DNA from: Chitinophaga sp. SYP-B3965
GTDB taxonomy: Bacteria; Bacteroidota; Bacteroidia; Chitinophagales; Chitinophagaceae
Assembly: GCF_009647655.1 (NCBI RefSeq)
Contig: NZ_WJFD01000001.1
Location: 2,790,001 to 2,854,000, forward strand
Length of the DNA stretch: 64,000 nucleotides
Direction: 5' to 3'
A program made the translations under genes and the position numbers. Positions 1 through 8,510 of the stretch are shown piece by piece (position 1 is the stretch's first letter; each line of letters begins with the position of its first letter). Under the pieces are notes generated by a model that saw only the letters and a program-made list of their open reading frames with translations, was not told the origin of the DNA and made no database searches.

Positions 1-1047
1 AATGCACTTACCTTTTTGGTAACACTGGAAAATGGAGATCAGACGGCCACTACTTTTTATTCCATCGGCGGTGGTTTTGTAGTGAAAGAAGGAGAAGAAA
101 AAGGCGCAGGTTATGGTGGTGTAGAACTTCCTTTTCCTATTGATACCGCCCGGCAGCTTTTACAGTTCTGTATCAAAACCGGCTTCTCTATTTCAGAGAT
201 CGTGATGGAGAATGAACAGGCCTGGCGCAGTGAAGCAGCCACAAAAGAAGGCATCCTCAAAATATGGCAGGTGATGCAGGAATGCACTTACCGCGGTGTG
301 CATACATCCGGCGAATTACCCGGCGGATTAAAAGTGGGCAGAAGAGCCGCCGCACTGAATAAGAAATTACTGCAAGGCAGAACATACACAGATTATAATT
401 CCTGGATAGAAGCCATCCGCGCTGGCGGCAATCATTTCTCCTACACGCTGGACTGGGTAAGTTGTTTTGCGCTGGCCGTAAATGAAGAGAATGCCTCTTT
501 TGGCAGGGTGGTAACAGCTCCCACAAATGGCGCCGCAGGTGTAATACCCGCTGTATTGCAATACTACATTGCTTTCTGCGACGGATTGCATCCGGAAAAG
601 ATCATCCAGTTCGTACTCACCGCTTCTGAAGTAGGCAGCATCTTTAAAAAGCGTTCTACCATTTCAGCAGCCATGGGTGGCTGCCAGGCTGAGATCGGCG
701 TATCATCTGCCATGGCCGCCGCCGCCCTCACAGAATGTATGGGCGGCTCCCAAAGGCAGGTACTGATGGCTGCAGAAATAGCCATGGAACATCATCTTGG
801 TCTTACCTGCGATCCCATTGGCGGGCTGGTACAGATCCCCTGTATTGAACGGAACACCATGGGGGCCATCAAAGCCATCACGGCTTCCCAGCTGGCCCTG
901 CAAAGCAATCCCGAACTGGCAAAAGTATCCCTGGACGCCGTGGTAAAAACCATGTGGGAAACTGCCCTGGATATGAATTCCAAATACAAAGAGACCTCCG
1001 ATGGCGGCCTGGCGGTGAATATACCCATCAGCTTGCCGGAGTGCTGA
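1..1047 (+). CDS. sdaA: L-serine ammonia-lyase (serine dehydratase), 5' partial
   Basis: Converts L-serine to pyruvate and ammonia in the cytoplasm, normally with an oxygen-sensitive [4Fe-4S] cluster. The frame is open to base 1, so the start lies outside the window and about 348 residues are visible. The serine-dehydratase alpha-chain core is clear: [19 protein letters not shown] in the middle, then the segments around [12 protein letters not shown] and [18 protein letters not shown], which carry the cluster cysteines. The cut N-terminal part should be the beta domain of the single-chain enzyme. The gene ends with TGA, and the next gene has its own promoter. The family call is secure. Confidence 0.93.
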   Translation, partial: NALTFLVTLENGDQTATTFYSIGGGFVVKEGEEKGAGYGGVELPFPIDTARQLLQFCIKTGFSISEIVMENEQAWRSEAATKEGILKIWQVMQECTYRGVHTSGELPGGLKVGRRAAALNKKLLQGRTYTDYNSWIEAIRAGGNHFSYTLDWVSCFALAVNEENASFGRVVTAPTNGAAGVIPAVLQYYIAFCDGLHPEKIIQFVLTASEVGSIFKKRSTISAAMGGCQAEIGVSSAMAAAALTECMGGSQRQVLMAAEIAMEHHLGLTCDPIGGLVQIPCIERNTMGAIKAITASQLALQSNPELAKVSLDAVVKTMWETALDMNSKYKETSDGGLAVNIPISLPEC

Positions 1048-1131
1048 TCTCCCAATAAAACATTGTGTAATAGCGTTTCGTACATAACGGGACGCTATTT
1101 TAATTAATAGTTACAAATAATAAATTCCTAT

Positions 1132-1139
1132 TATATTTG
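1132..1139 (+). promoter_or_regulatory. Bacteroidota-type -7 promoter element
   Basis: TATATTTG matches the Bacteroidota -7 consensus TAnnTTTG and lies 22 bases before the ATG at 1162. No convincing -33 TTTG box is visible at the usual distance. Confidence 0.45.
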
Positions 1140-1161
1140 TATTTCTAAAATCTATTCATTT

Positions 1162-1698
1162 ATGCCTACTACCCAGGAATTGCTGTTTATATTTATCATC
1201 GCCGGCGCCGTGGTGCTGGTGATCTGGACGTTGAAGGATACCCTGAAAAAACCCGGAAAGTCAGACGGCAAGTCAAAATCATCCACCCCTTCCTCTGCTG
1301 AGCAGCAATCTGTGATCCTGCCCCTGCAATTACAGGCATATGAGCGGATCGTATTGTTTGTGGAGCGCATTTCTCCCCAAAGTCTGATCAGCCGCATCAA
1401 TCAGCCTGGTTTTACGGTGCTGGATATGCAGATAGGTATGGTATCGAGCATTAAGTCTGAATATGATCATAATGTATCACAGCAGATCTATGTAACGGCA
1501 GCAGCCTGGGAAGCCGTTAAAACCGTAAAGGAACAAACTATCTCCATCATCAACCAGGTGGCATTGAAACTGCCGCCGGATGCAAATGCTATTGAACTGA
1601 ATAAACAATTGCTGGAGTTGTTCATGGCGCAAAAGGAATCTCCCGCAGAGATTGCGGCAGAGATCATCAATGTGGAAGCTAAAAAATTAATGCAGTAA
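1162..1698 (+). CDS. Conserved membrane-anchored hypothetical protein (DUF7935-like)
   Basis: A 178-residue protein with one N-terminal transmembrane segment (about residues 7-24, LLFIFIIAGAVVLVIWTL). A Lys/Ser-rich linker (26-50) and a soluble, mostly helical domain to the end follow. Topology is probably N-out with a cytoplasmic body. The visible part has no catalytic motif. The composition (AYERIVLFVERISP) resembles a short protein often seen in Bacteroidota. I compare it with DUF7935 from memory only. It is a single gene with its own -7 element and a strong terminator at the stop. Function unknown. Confidence 0.8.
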   Translation: MPTTQELLFIFIIAGAVVLVIWTLKDTLKKPGKSDGKSKSSTPSSAEQQSVILPLQLQAYERIVLFVERISPQSLISRINQPGFTVLDMQIGMVSSIKSEYDHNVSQQIYVTAAAWEAVKTVKEQTISIINQVALKLPPDANAIELNKQLLELFMAQKESPAEIAAEIINVEAKKLMQ

Positions 1699-1706
1699 TA
1701 AAAGAG

Positions 1707-1738
1707 AAAACCGGGAGCTTTCACTCCCGGTTTTTTTT
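1707..1738. terminator. Bidirectional rho-independent terminator
   Basis: AAAACCGGGAG, a six-base loop, then CTCCCGG followed by eight T. It lies between convergent genes and has an A/T tract on each side, so it can end transcription both ways. Confidence 0.85.
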
Positions 1739-2636
1739 ATAAGTTCTTTTCCCTGATCACTTCATTGAGCAGGTATCCTTTTCCGTTAAAGTGAATATAA
1801 AGCGGTGTGGATGCATACCAGGCCCTTTGCTCTTTTGCATGCACCTGGATGTGCAGATGCGGTTCCGTACTGAACCCTGAGTTACCGACCCTTGCCAAAG
1901 GCTGCCCCGTTACCACCATATCTCCTTCCTGTACAAATACCCCATCCTTTTTCAGATGGCCCATGAACACATAAAAAGAATCCGTTTCTATCAGCACCAT
2001 ATTCGTATTCTTCGGCCCTCTTTGCATATTAGGCGGAATATTATCCGGGTTCCCGCCATAAGCGCGGATCACCTTTCCGGAACAGGGGCTGTACACCGTA
2101 TCCCCGTAAATAGCATAGTCCTCCAGTCTTTTGGAAAAGATGTAATTACCCCGCGTACCGTTCTTATTCAGTTTTACAATGTCCATGGCATAGATAGCGC
2201 CACGCAAACTAAAGTGAAAGATATTGGTAGGCAATCCCTTCCCTCCCTGTAAAACAAAATAACGTCCCTTTTTAAGCGGAAAATCGAGCTCAACCGTACG
2301 GGGTGTGCCGGTTGTGCCAGTGAAATATAAAATGCAGGCAGCGCCCAGCAGAATAGTTAAAATGGCTTTATACCACACTGCCCCCGCGCGAAGTTTTACT
2401 TTCCTTTTCCAAAGGAAGATCCCGGCAAGCAACAGGTAAATGATCCCGAATGCAAATTTGCAGGTGATGCTCAGGAACACCCAGGTACCAAAAAGATAAA
2501 TGAACAGCCCCAGCGAAACAGATAAGGCTGCCGTAAAAAGCGCGTCTTTCAATGGCTGCCTGGTAGCCCTGTAAAAAAGGAAAATACTCAGTACCGCCAA
2601 TCCAACCGTAAATGCCAACAACAGGTAAGTGATCAT
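1737..2636 (-). CDS. Membrane-anchored M23-family metallopeptidase
   Basis: 299 residues with several hydrophobic helices in the first ~110, followed by a lysostaphin/LytM-type domain. M23 features: H-F-S-L-R-G-A-I-Y-A-M-D (about 140-151, His and Asp zinc ligands with a longer spacing than the usual HxxxD), YVFMGHLKKDGVFVQEGD, and the HxH motif in EPHLHIQVH near 270. The family cleaves peptidoglycan cross-links or, where degenerate, acts as a scaffold. The membrane anchor places the domain in the periplasm. Ligands look intact, so it is probably active. It is a single gene convergent with the upstream hypothetical. Confidence 0.85.
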   Translation of the reverse strand: MITYLLLAFTVGLAVLSIFLFYRATRQPLKDALFTAALSVSLGLFIYLFGTWVFLSITCKFAFGIIYLLLAGIFLWKRKVKLRAGAVWYKAILTILLGAACILYFTGTTGTPRTVELDFPLKKGRYFVLQGGKGLPTNIFHFSLRGAIYAMDIVKLNKNGTRGNYIFSKRLEDYAIYGDTVYSPCSGKVIRAYGGNPDNIPPNMQRGPKNTNMVLIETDSFYVFMGHLKKDGVFVQEGDMVVTGQPLARVGNSGFSTEPHLHIQVHAKEQRAWYASTPLYIHFNGKGYLLNEVIREKNL

Positions 2637-2690
2637 AGCCAGCCAACAAATTTTATCACAATTTATCGTTTTTAAAGTAACATTGTAAAT

Positions 2691-4244
2691 ATGGAAAAGA
2701 AGATCAGTACAGATTCAGGCATAGTTATTCAGCCACTCTATACCAATCCCGTACCGATGGACGAAATGCCCGGCAGTTTCCCTTTTACAAGAGGCATTCA
2801 CGCTTCCATGTACCGGGATAAACTCTGGACCATGCGGCAATATGCTGGTTTCAGCACTGCAGAAGAATCCAATAAACGGTATCATTACCTGCTCAGCCAG
2901 GGCGTGATGGGCCTTAGTGTGGCTTTTGACCTTCCCACCCAGATCGGATATGATTCAGACCATCCCATGTCTGAAGGAGAAGTAGGAAAAGTAGGGGTAG
3001 CCATTGATTCCATTGAGGATATGGAGATCCTGTTTTCTGGAATAGACCTGGAAAAAGTATCCACCTCCATGACCATTAACGCGACCGGTTATATACTCCT
3101 TGCATTATACATTGCCCTTGCCAAAAAACAGGGCGCCGATCTGAAAAAGATCTCCGGCACCATCCAGAATGATATCCTCAAAGAGTATGCAGCACGCGGC
3201 ACATTCATCTATCCGCCGCAACCATCCATGCGGCTTATCACAGACATCTTTGATTATTGCAGCCATGAAGTACCCAAATGGAACACCATCTCCATCAGTG
3301 GTTACCATATCCGGGAAGCAGGCGCCAATGCTGTACAGGAACTCGCATTCACCTTATCCAATGGCAAAGCTTACCTGAAAGCCGCATTGGAAAAAGGGCT
3401 GGACATCAACGTGTTTGCGAAACGTTTAAGTTTCTTTTTCAATGCACACAATCACCTGTTTGAAGAAGTAGCCAAATTCAGGGCTGCCAGAAGTATGTGG
3501 GCACATATCACCAAAGAGCTGGGAGCCACAGATCCCAAAGCACAGATGCTGCGCTTCCACACACAAACAGGTGGCAGTACTTTAACAGCACAACAACCAC
3601 ATAACAATATTGTAAGGGTAGCCGTTCAAACCCTCGCGGCCACATTAGGCGGCACACAATCCCTCCATACCAACGGATACGATGAAGCCATTTCTTTACC
3701 CACAGAAGCTGCTGCCCGCATCGCATTGCGTACGCAACAGATCATTGGATATGAAAGCGGCATCGCAGACACGGTAGACCCACTGGCTGGTTCCTATTAT
3801 GTGGAAGCACTTACCAAAGAAGTAGAAACAAAAGCATGGCAGCTGATAGAAAAGATCGATGCCATGGGAGGTTCCGTAAGCGCCATAGAACAAGGATTTA
3901 TCCAGGACGAGATTGCCCGCAGCGCTTATCAGTATCAGAAAGAGATTGAGAACGGAGAAAAAGTGATCGTAGGTGTAAATAAATTTGTAGTAAAGGAAGA
4001 ACCAGACGGAGATGTATTCCGCATTGACGACAGTATCCGAAAGATACAATCTGAAAAACTGGCATCCCTGCGCGCCAGAAGGGATAACGAAAAAGCCCAT
4101 GCCCTCCTCGCTGCACTGGAGGCGCGTGCAGCTACTACAGAAAACCTGATGCCGCTTGTAGTGGAAGCAGTGGAAAATTTCTGTACCCTTGGAGAAATTG
4201 CCGATTCCCTGCGTAAAGTATGGGGGGAGTACAGAGGGATATAA
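2691..4244 (+). CDS. Methylmalonyl-CoA mutase catalytic subunit without B12 domain
   Basis: 517 residues covering only the (beta/alpha)8 substrate domain of methylmalonyl-CoA mutase. Counting against the Propionibacterium enzyme from memory, the substrate residues Tyr89 and Arg207 correspond to Y51 (RQYAG) and R169 ([13 protein letters not shown]). Y243-H244 correspond to Y205-H206 (SGYH). All are conserved, which favours methylmalonyl-CoA over isobutyryl-CoA (usually Phe/Gln). The chain stops where the DxHxxG cobalamin domain would begin ([17 protein letters not shown]), so a separate small B12-binding subunit is needed. None is in the window. It interconverts succinyl-CoA and methylmalonyl-CoA in propionate metabolism. 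Confidence 0.93.
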   Translation: MEKKISTDSGIVIQPLYTNPVPMDEMPGSFPFTRGIHASMYRDKLWTMRQYAGFSTAEESNKRYHYLLSQGVMGLSVAFDLPTQIGYDSDHPMSEGEVGKVGVAIDSIEDMEILFSGIDLEKVSTSMTINATGYILLALYIALAKKQGADLKKISGTIQNDILKEYAARGTFIYPPQPSMRLITDIFDYCSHEVPKWNTISISGYHIREAGANAVQELAFTLSNGKAYLKAALEKGLDINVFAKRLSFFFNAHNHLFEEVAKFRAARSMWAHITKELGATDPKAQMLRFHTQTGGSTLTAQQPHNNIVRVAVQTLAATLGGTQSLHTNGYDEAISLPTEAAARIALRTQQIIGYESGIADTVDPLAGSYYVEALTKEVETKAWQLIEKIDAMGGSVSAIEQGFIQDEIARSAYQYQKEIENGEKVIVGVNKFVVKEEPDGDVFRIDDSIRKIQSEKLASLRARRDNEKAHALLAALEARAATTENLMPLVVEAVENFCTLGEIADSLRKVWGEYRGI

Positions 4245-4283
4245 ATTGATTATCTTGCAGCAGCTTTTAGCTTAACCATTACC

Positions 4284-5189
4284 ATGAGTCTAATCCATTA
4301 CCAACATTGTCCGATATGCGGATCAGAAAAGATCAGCAAGAAAATAACAGCAAAGGACTATACCGTATCTAAAGAAAGTTTTGACATCTGGGAATGTGCC
4401 GTATGCACCGGCCGCTTTACCCAGGGTATCCCTGATGTGAACGGCATCGGTCAATATTACCAGTCTCCGGAATATATTTCCCATTCAGAAACACGCGAAG
4501 GGTTGATCAACCGGCTCTATCATAGTGTACGCAAGATCACCATGCGCTCCAAGCAGAACTGGGTGAAATCTGCATCCGGTGTAAAGCAGGGTAGCCTGCT
4601 GGATATCGGTAGTGGCACCGGGGCTTTTCTTCATTATATGAAACAGGTGGGTTGGGAAGTAACAGGGCTGGAACCGGATGCCGGCGCCAGGCAGAATGCC
4701 AAAGACCTCTACAAAGTAGAATCCCGCTCAGTAGAAGAACTTTTCACTTTAGCACCCGGTCAGTTTGATTGTATTACTATGTGGCATGTACTGGAACATG
4801 TACATAACCTGCATGGTTATATTGAACAGATCCGCAAGCTCTTAAAACCAGGCGGCGCATTGCTGATAGCCGTACCAAATTATACTTCTACAGATGCCCG
4901 CATCTACGGGCAGGATTGGGCGGCATACGATGTGCCCCGCCACCTTTACCATTTCTCTCCGCATGCGATGGATGTGTTGTTACAACAGCACAAGATCCGC
5001 ATTGATCAAAAACATCCTATGGTATTTGATGCTTTTTATGTAAGCCTGCTCAGTGAGAAAAATAAATATGGTGGTAGTGGTATGATCAAAGGGGGGTGGA
5101 ATGGATTACGTTCTTACTGGAAAGCATGGCGGCATGTGGAGAAATGTAGTTCTATTGTTTATGAATGCAAAGCAGAAGAAATTCAATAA
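4284..5189 (+). CDS. Class I SAM-dependent methyltransferase with zinc-ribbon N-terminus
   Basis: 301 residues. An N-terminal Cys4 ribbon (CPICGS near 11-16, CAVC near 47-50) precedes a Rossmann methyltransferase of the Methyltransf_23 type. Motif I is LLDIGSGTGAFLHYM (~105), an acidic residue ends strand 2 (GLEPDAGA), and FDCITMWHVLEHV is the post-motif region often seen in O/C-methyltransferases acting on sugars, lipids or quinones. KPGGALLIAVPN follows. The substrate cannot be read from sequence. It lies 39 bp behind the mutase gene and may share its transcript. Confidence 0.88.
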   Translation: MSLIHYQHCPICGSEKISKKITAKDYTVSKESFDIWECAVCTGRFTQGIPDVNGIGQYYQSPEYISHSETREGLINRLYHSVRKITMRSKQNWVKSASGVKQGSLLDIGSGTGAFLHYMKQVGWEVTGLEPDAGARQNAKDLYKVESRSVEELFTLAPGQFDCITMWHVLEHVHNLHGYIEQIRKLLKPGGALLIAVPNYTSTDARIYGQDWAAYDVPRHLYHFSPHAMDVLLQQHKIRIDQKHPMVFDAFYVSLLSEKNKYGGSGMIKGGWNGLRSYWKAWRHVEKCSSIVYECKAEEIQ

Positions 5190-5193
5190 TCAT

Positions 5194-5226
5194 AAAGAGG
5201 CCGGCAGTGTTGCTGGCCTCTTTTAT
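5194..5226 (+). terminator. Rho-independent terminator
   Basis: AAAGAGGCCGGCA stem, GTGT loop, then TGCTGGCCTCTTTT, just after the methyltransferase stop. Confidence 0.85.
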
Positions 5227-5240
5227 AAGAAGCTCCTCAT

Positions 5241-5304
5241 AAAAATAAAAAACCTCTCTCTGCCGTAAGAACCTCCCCCTAAAATAAAAAAACCTCTCTC
5301 TGCC
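5241..5304. repeat. Two near-identical 23-nt direct repeats
   Basis: The unit AAAATAAAAAACCTCTCTCTGCC occurs at about 5242-5264 and, with one extra A, at 5281-5304. A third partial copy (CTCTGCCGTAGGAAAA) lies at 5376-5391 inside the 3' end of the ThuA-like gene. No hairpin or open frame explains them. Confidence 0.6.
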
Positions 5305-5330
5305 AACAGGGCACTGAAATAATTCCTCTT

Positions 5331-6215
5331 TTACTTCCCCTTAGGAAAATCTCCCTCCTCCCTCAAACTCATCTTCTCTGCCGTAGGAAAATTCACCGGT
5401 ACAGGATAAGTCACCTTACCGGTAGCCAGCCATTCCGTAACCCTGATCACCGTAGTTTGATAACCAATACAACGGTAACTCAGCGGATAGGTCTCTCCTT
5501 TCCAGAGATGCCCCATGCTGGAATTATAAACACGGCCTTTACCATACTTCACCACCCATTCTACCGGCCACATTTTATGCGTAACAGAACTATCATATGC
5601 AAAAGATAAAACCGTGAGGTTCTCTGCAGGGCCGCGGGGATAATTGTATACTTCTGTGGAAGCTGTTTTCCAGCTGGAAGGATAACCTTTATTGATCGGG
5701 TGGCGGTTGAGGATCTGTATGATAGCATTAAACCTGCTGCCATGACTCGTTCCTTCTCCTTCTCCCGGAGGAATACGGATAATATGCCTGTTACTATCAA
5801 TCTCCAGCGCAAAGCCCGTAGTTTTAGGCCGCCAGCCAAGGCCGATCATCTTATCATATTCCTTCCAATGCGGAAAAGCATTATTGCCGGAATGTAAAAC
5901 GTACAGGGAACCACCGTTCCGCACATAATCTTCCAGCGCCAGTTCTACCCTTCGTGGCCAGCGGATAGCCGTATTAAAAACATTATTGGTGTTCTGGATC
6001 ACTACGGCATATTGCTTAAATGCAGGTAGCCATGTACTATCCTCCATGGTAGAGATATCCACTTTGAAGAGCCCGCTTTCTTCCAGTATCCGTTTCGTGA
6101 GGTTACTGGTTTGCTTCCAGTCATGATTGCTGAACCCATCTACGATCAACACTTTCGTTTGAGCGGAGCTATAAAGCGAAAAGGCAAGGAATAAGATGCA
6201 GATAATGTATCTCAT
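5331..6215 (-). CDS. Secreted ThuA-like domain protein
   Basis: 294 residues with a signal peptide (about 1-18, ending SSAQ). The single ThuA/trehalose-utilisation-type glutamine-amidotransferase-like fold shows VLIVDGFSNHDW at the N-terminus, YAVVIQNTNN, LEDYVRNGGSLYVLHSGNNAF and YGKGRVYNSSMGHLWKGE. Such proteins in Bacteroidota are exported and usually linked to sugar metabolism. Whether they are enzymes is unsettled. It lies 11 bp downstream of the S46 peptidase gene on the same strand and may be co-transcribed. The C-terminal tail is Lys/Glu-rich. Confidence 0.88.
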   Translation of the reverse strand: MRYIICILFLAFSLYSSAQTKVLIVDGFSNHDWKQTSNLTKRILEESGLFKVDISTMEDSTWLPAFKQYAVVIQNTNNVFNTAIRWPRRVELALEDYVRNGGSLYVLHSGNNAFPHWKEYDKMIGLGWRPKTTGFALEIDSNRHIIRIPPGEGEGTSHGSRFNAIIQILNRHPINKGYPSSWKTASTEVYNYPRGPAENLTVLSFAYDSSVTHKMWPVEWVVKYGKGRVYNSSMGHLWKGETYPLSYRCIGYQTTVIRVTEWLATGKVTYPVPVNFPTAEKMSLREEGDFPKGK

Positions 6216-6226
6216 GCAAAAGTTGT

Positions 6227-8425
6227 TTAAGAAGCTTTTTTCAACGGCACCATTCCTTTTTTAGGATGCACCAGTTTCAACTCTTCAATAAGATGTTTAG
6301 CCCCTGCAAATTTATCCACGATAAATAATACATACCGGATATCCACCATGATGTTCCTGCAGATAGTAGCATCGTAATTGATATCACTCATCGTGCCTTC
6401 CCAGGTACGGTCAAAATTAAGGCCGATGAGATTACCATAAGCATCCAGCGCCGGGCTCCCGGAATTACCGCCGGTAGTATGATTGGAGGCAATAAAACAA
6501 ACAGGCATCTTGCCATTGGCACCATAGTCACCGAAATCTTTTTTCGCATAAAGGTCCCGCAGCTTTTCCGGCACATCAAATTCATAATCACCAGGTTTGT
6601 ACTTCTCCATTACACCATCAAGCGTAGTGGAAATATCATAGGTTACAGCATCACGCGGGTTATAGCCATTTACTTTTCCGTAGGTGATGCGGAGTGTGCT
6701 ATTGGCATCCGGGTAAAACCGTTTGTCTTTCAGCACATCCATTTGTGCCTGCATATACTGGCGTTGCAAACGGCTAATATCCGGTTGCAGTGCATCGTAA
6801 GGTTTGTTGATAAAATCGATGTATCCATTCCTCAAACCTATCAGCAACCGCGTAGCAGGATCTTTCCACACTTCTTCTGAAACATTCTTGAAAGGTTTGT
6901 TCAGGAAGGCTTCCAGCTTATTATAAGCCGTTAAGGAAGAGGCAGCATACATTTTATTGGCAGTCGTTCTTCCGTCTTTGTTTGTTTCCATCCAGATCTG
7001 GTAAGCTTCTCCACCTATTTTATTGGAAGGCACTTCTTTAAAGTAGATATCCAGCAATGCTACTGCCACCTCCCGGTCTACATCGTTGTTATAGTTCTGG
7101 TATTGTGGTTTCACTTTATCCAGGAATTGCTGCCGGAGTTCTGCATAATTCTCTTCCCCTTTCAACCGGGTTTCCTGTAACAAAGAGATCACACCATTGG
7201 CGAAACCTAATAATTCCGTACTGCGTAATAGTTCAGTGTAATAGTCACGCGCAATAGCAGCAGGCCCACTTTCTTTATACAGGTTATTGAGCGAATCCAG
7301 CAATCCGCCATAGGTAGCACGGAATGCAGGATTAGCCTGCACCAATTGCTGGAAACGGGTTTCCTGGTCCAGCTTACGCTGTATACCATTCGTCTGGCGC
7401 ACACCCTGCATCTCTCCTATCCATTTCTTCCAGGCATTGGCAGTACCGGCATATTTTGTAGCATATTGAATTTTGATCTGTTCATCCTTCCGCATAAAAC
7501 CATCGATCACTTTCAACGCTGCATCGCGCATCTGTACACGCGCAGGATCCTGCCCCTGTACTGTGAGCTTCAATGCTTCAGAAGGCAGGTATTCATTGGT
7601 ACGGCCAGGGAAACCAAACACCATCGTAAAATCATTGGAAGCAATACCATCCAGCGAAATAGGCAGGAAGTGTTTGGGCTTCAGTGGTACATTATCTTTT
7701 GAAAATTCGGCCGGGAGATTGTCTTTACCGGCATAGATCCTGAAGATGGAAAAGTCTCCGGTGTGGCGGGGCCATACCCAGTTGTCTGTATCCGCGCCAA
7801 ACTTACCAATGGAAGAAGGCGGCGCACCTACCAGGCGCACATCTTTGTATGTTTCTGTTACAAAAAGAAAATATTGATTACCGTCGAAGAAAGGTTTGAT
7901 CACCAGGTCCTGGTAACTTTCTTTTTTAATAGTAGTACGAAGGGTATTCAGGTTTTTATCGATGGCTGATTGTCTTTCTCTTTCCGTTAGTTTACCGGTT
8001 ATGCCCTGTAACACTTGTTGGGTGATATCTTCTATCCTTACAATGAAAGTAGCGGTTAAACCAGGATTAGAGAGTTCTTCCTGTTTATTACGTGCCCAGA
8101 AACCGTTATCCAGGTAATTATTTTGCAGGGTGGAATGTTTTTGAATAGCGTCATAACCACAGTGATGGTTAGTGAGGAGGAGACCTTGTGAAGAGATGAT
8201 CTCACCGGTACAAAAGCCGCCGAAGCTTACGATCGCATCTTTCAGGCTGCCTTTGTTCAGGCTGTAAATATCAGCTGCGCTGATCTTCATGCCCATACCT
8301 TTCATTTCCTTTTCGTTCAGCCTGTTCAGCAGCTGGGGTAGCCACATACCTTCTGTAGCATGTGCAGAAAGATGTGTAAGAAACAATACCGGTAACACCA
8401 GGTACTTCGCTAAAAGTTGCCTCAT
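6227..8425 (-). CDS. S46-family dipeptidyl peptidase, DPP11-like (Asp/Glu-specific)
   Basis: 732 residues with a signal peptide ending near 22. The S46 triad is visible: NHHCGYD (His87/88), DTDNWVWPRHTGDF (Asp), and GGNSGSP with the nucleophile at S655. Eighteen residues later, in NFDRTWEGTMSDINYD, residue 673 is Arg. In the Porphyromonas enzymes Arg673 defines DPP11, which removes Asp/Glu-containing dipeptides, while Gly673 defines DPP7. The same numbering falls out here. It acts in the periplasm on peptides for nutrition. Its length is normal for the family, and a downstream ThuA-like gene follows closely. Confidence 0.92.
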   Translation of the reverse strand: MRQLLAKYLVLPVLFLTHLSAHATEGMWLPQLLNRLNEKEMKGMGMKISAADIYSLNKGSLKDAIVSFGGFCTGEIISSQGLLLTNHHCGYDAIQKHSTLQNNYLDNGFWARNKQEELSNPGLTATFIVRIEDITQQVLQGITGKLTERERQSAIDKNLNTLRTTIKKESYQDLVIKPFFDGNQYFLFVTETYKDVRLVGAPPSSIGKFGADTDNWVWPRHTGDFSIFRIYAGKDNLPAEFSKDNVPLKPKHFLPISLDGIASNDFTMVFGFPGRTNEYLPSEALKLTVQGQDPARVQMRDAALKVIDGFMRKDEQIKIQYATKYAGTANAWKKWIGEMQGVRQTNGIQRKLDQETRFQQLVQANPAFRATYGGLLDSLNNLYKESGPAAIARDYYTELLRSTELLGFANGVISLLQETRLKGEENYAELRQQFLDKVKPQYQNYNNDVDREVAVALLDIYFKEVPSNKIGGEAYQIWMETNKDGRTTANKMYAASSLTAYNKLEAFLNKPFKNVSEEVWKDPATRLLIGLRNGYIDFINKPYDALQPDISRLQRQYMQAQMDVLKDKRFYPDANSTLRITYGKVNGYNPRDAVTYDISTTLDGVMEKYKPGDYEFDVPEKLRDLYAKKDFGDYGANGKMPVCFIASNHTTGGNSGSPALDAYGNLIGLNFDRTWEGTMSDINYDATICRNIMVDIRYVLFIVDKFAGAKHLIEELKLVHPKKGMVPLKKAS

Positions 8426-8474
8426 ATGATTGTTGTTGGTGAATCAATGTGGCAATTTAGGGAAAAGCTATAAC

Positions 8475-8508
8475 AAAAAGGGCGCTCTGAAACAGAGCGC
8501 CCTTTTTT
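8475..8508 (-). terminator. Terminator of the dihydrolipoyl dehydrogenase gene
   Basis: GGGCGCTCTG, AAA loop, CAGAGCGCCC, flanked by A and T runs on both sides. It lies immediately after the lpdA stop at 8511. Confidence 0.85.
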
Positions 8509-8510
8509 AT

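Noticed and set aside
2691..4244. Suspected Lys in place of the substrate Arg207 in the mutase
   Set aside because: The first alignment used the wrong segment. Counting from Tyr89 shows that Arg207 falls in KEYAARGTF and is conserved (R169).
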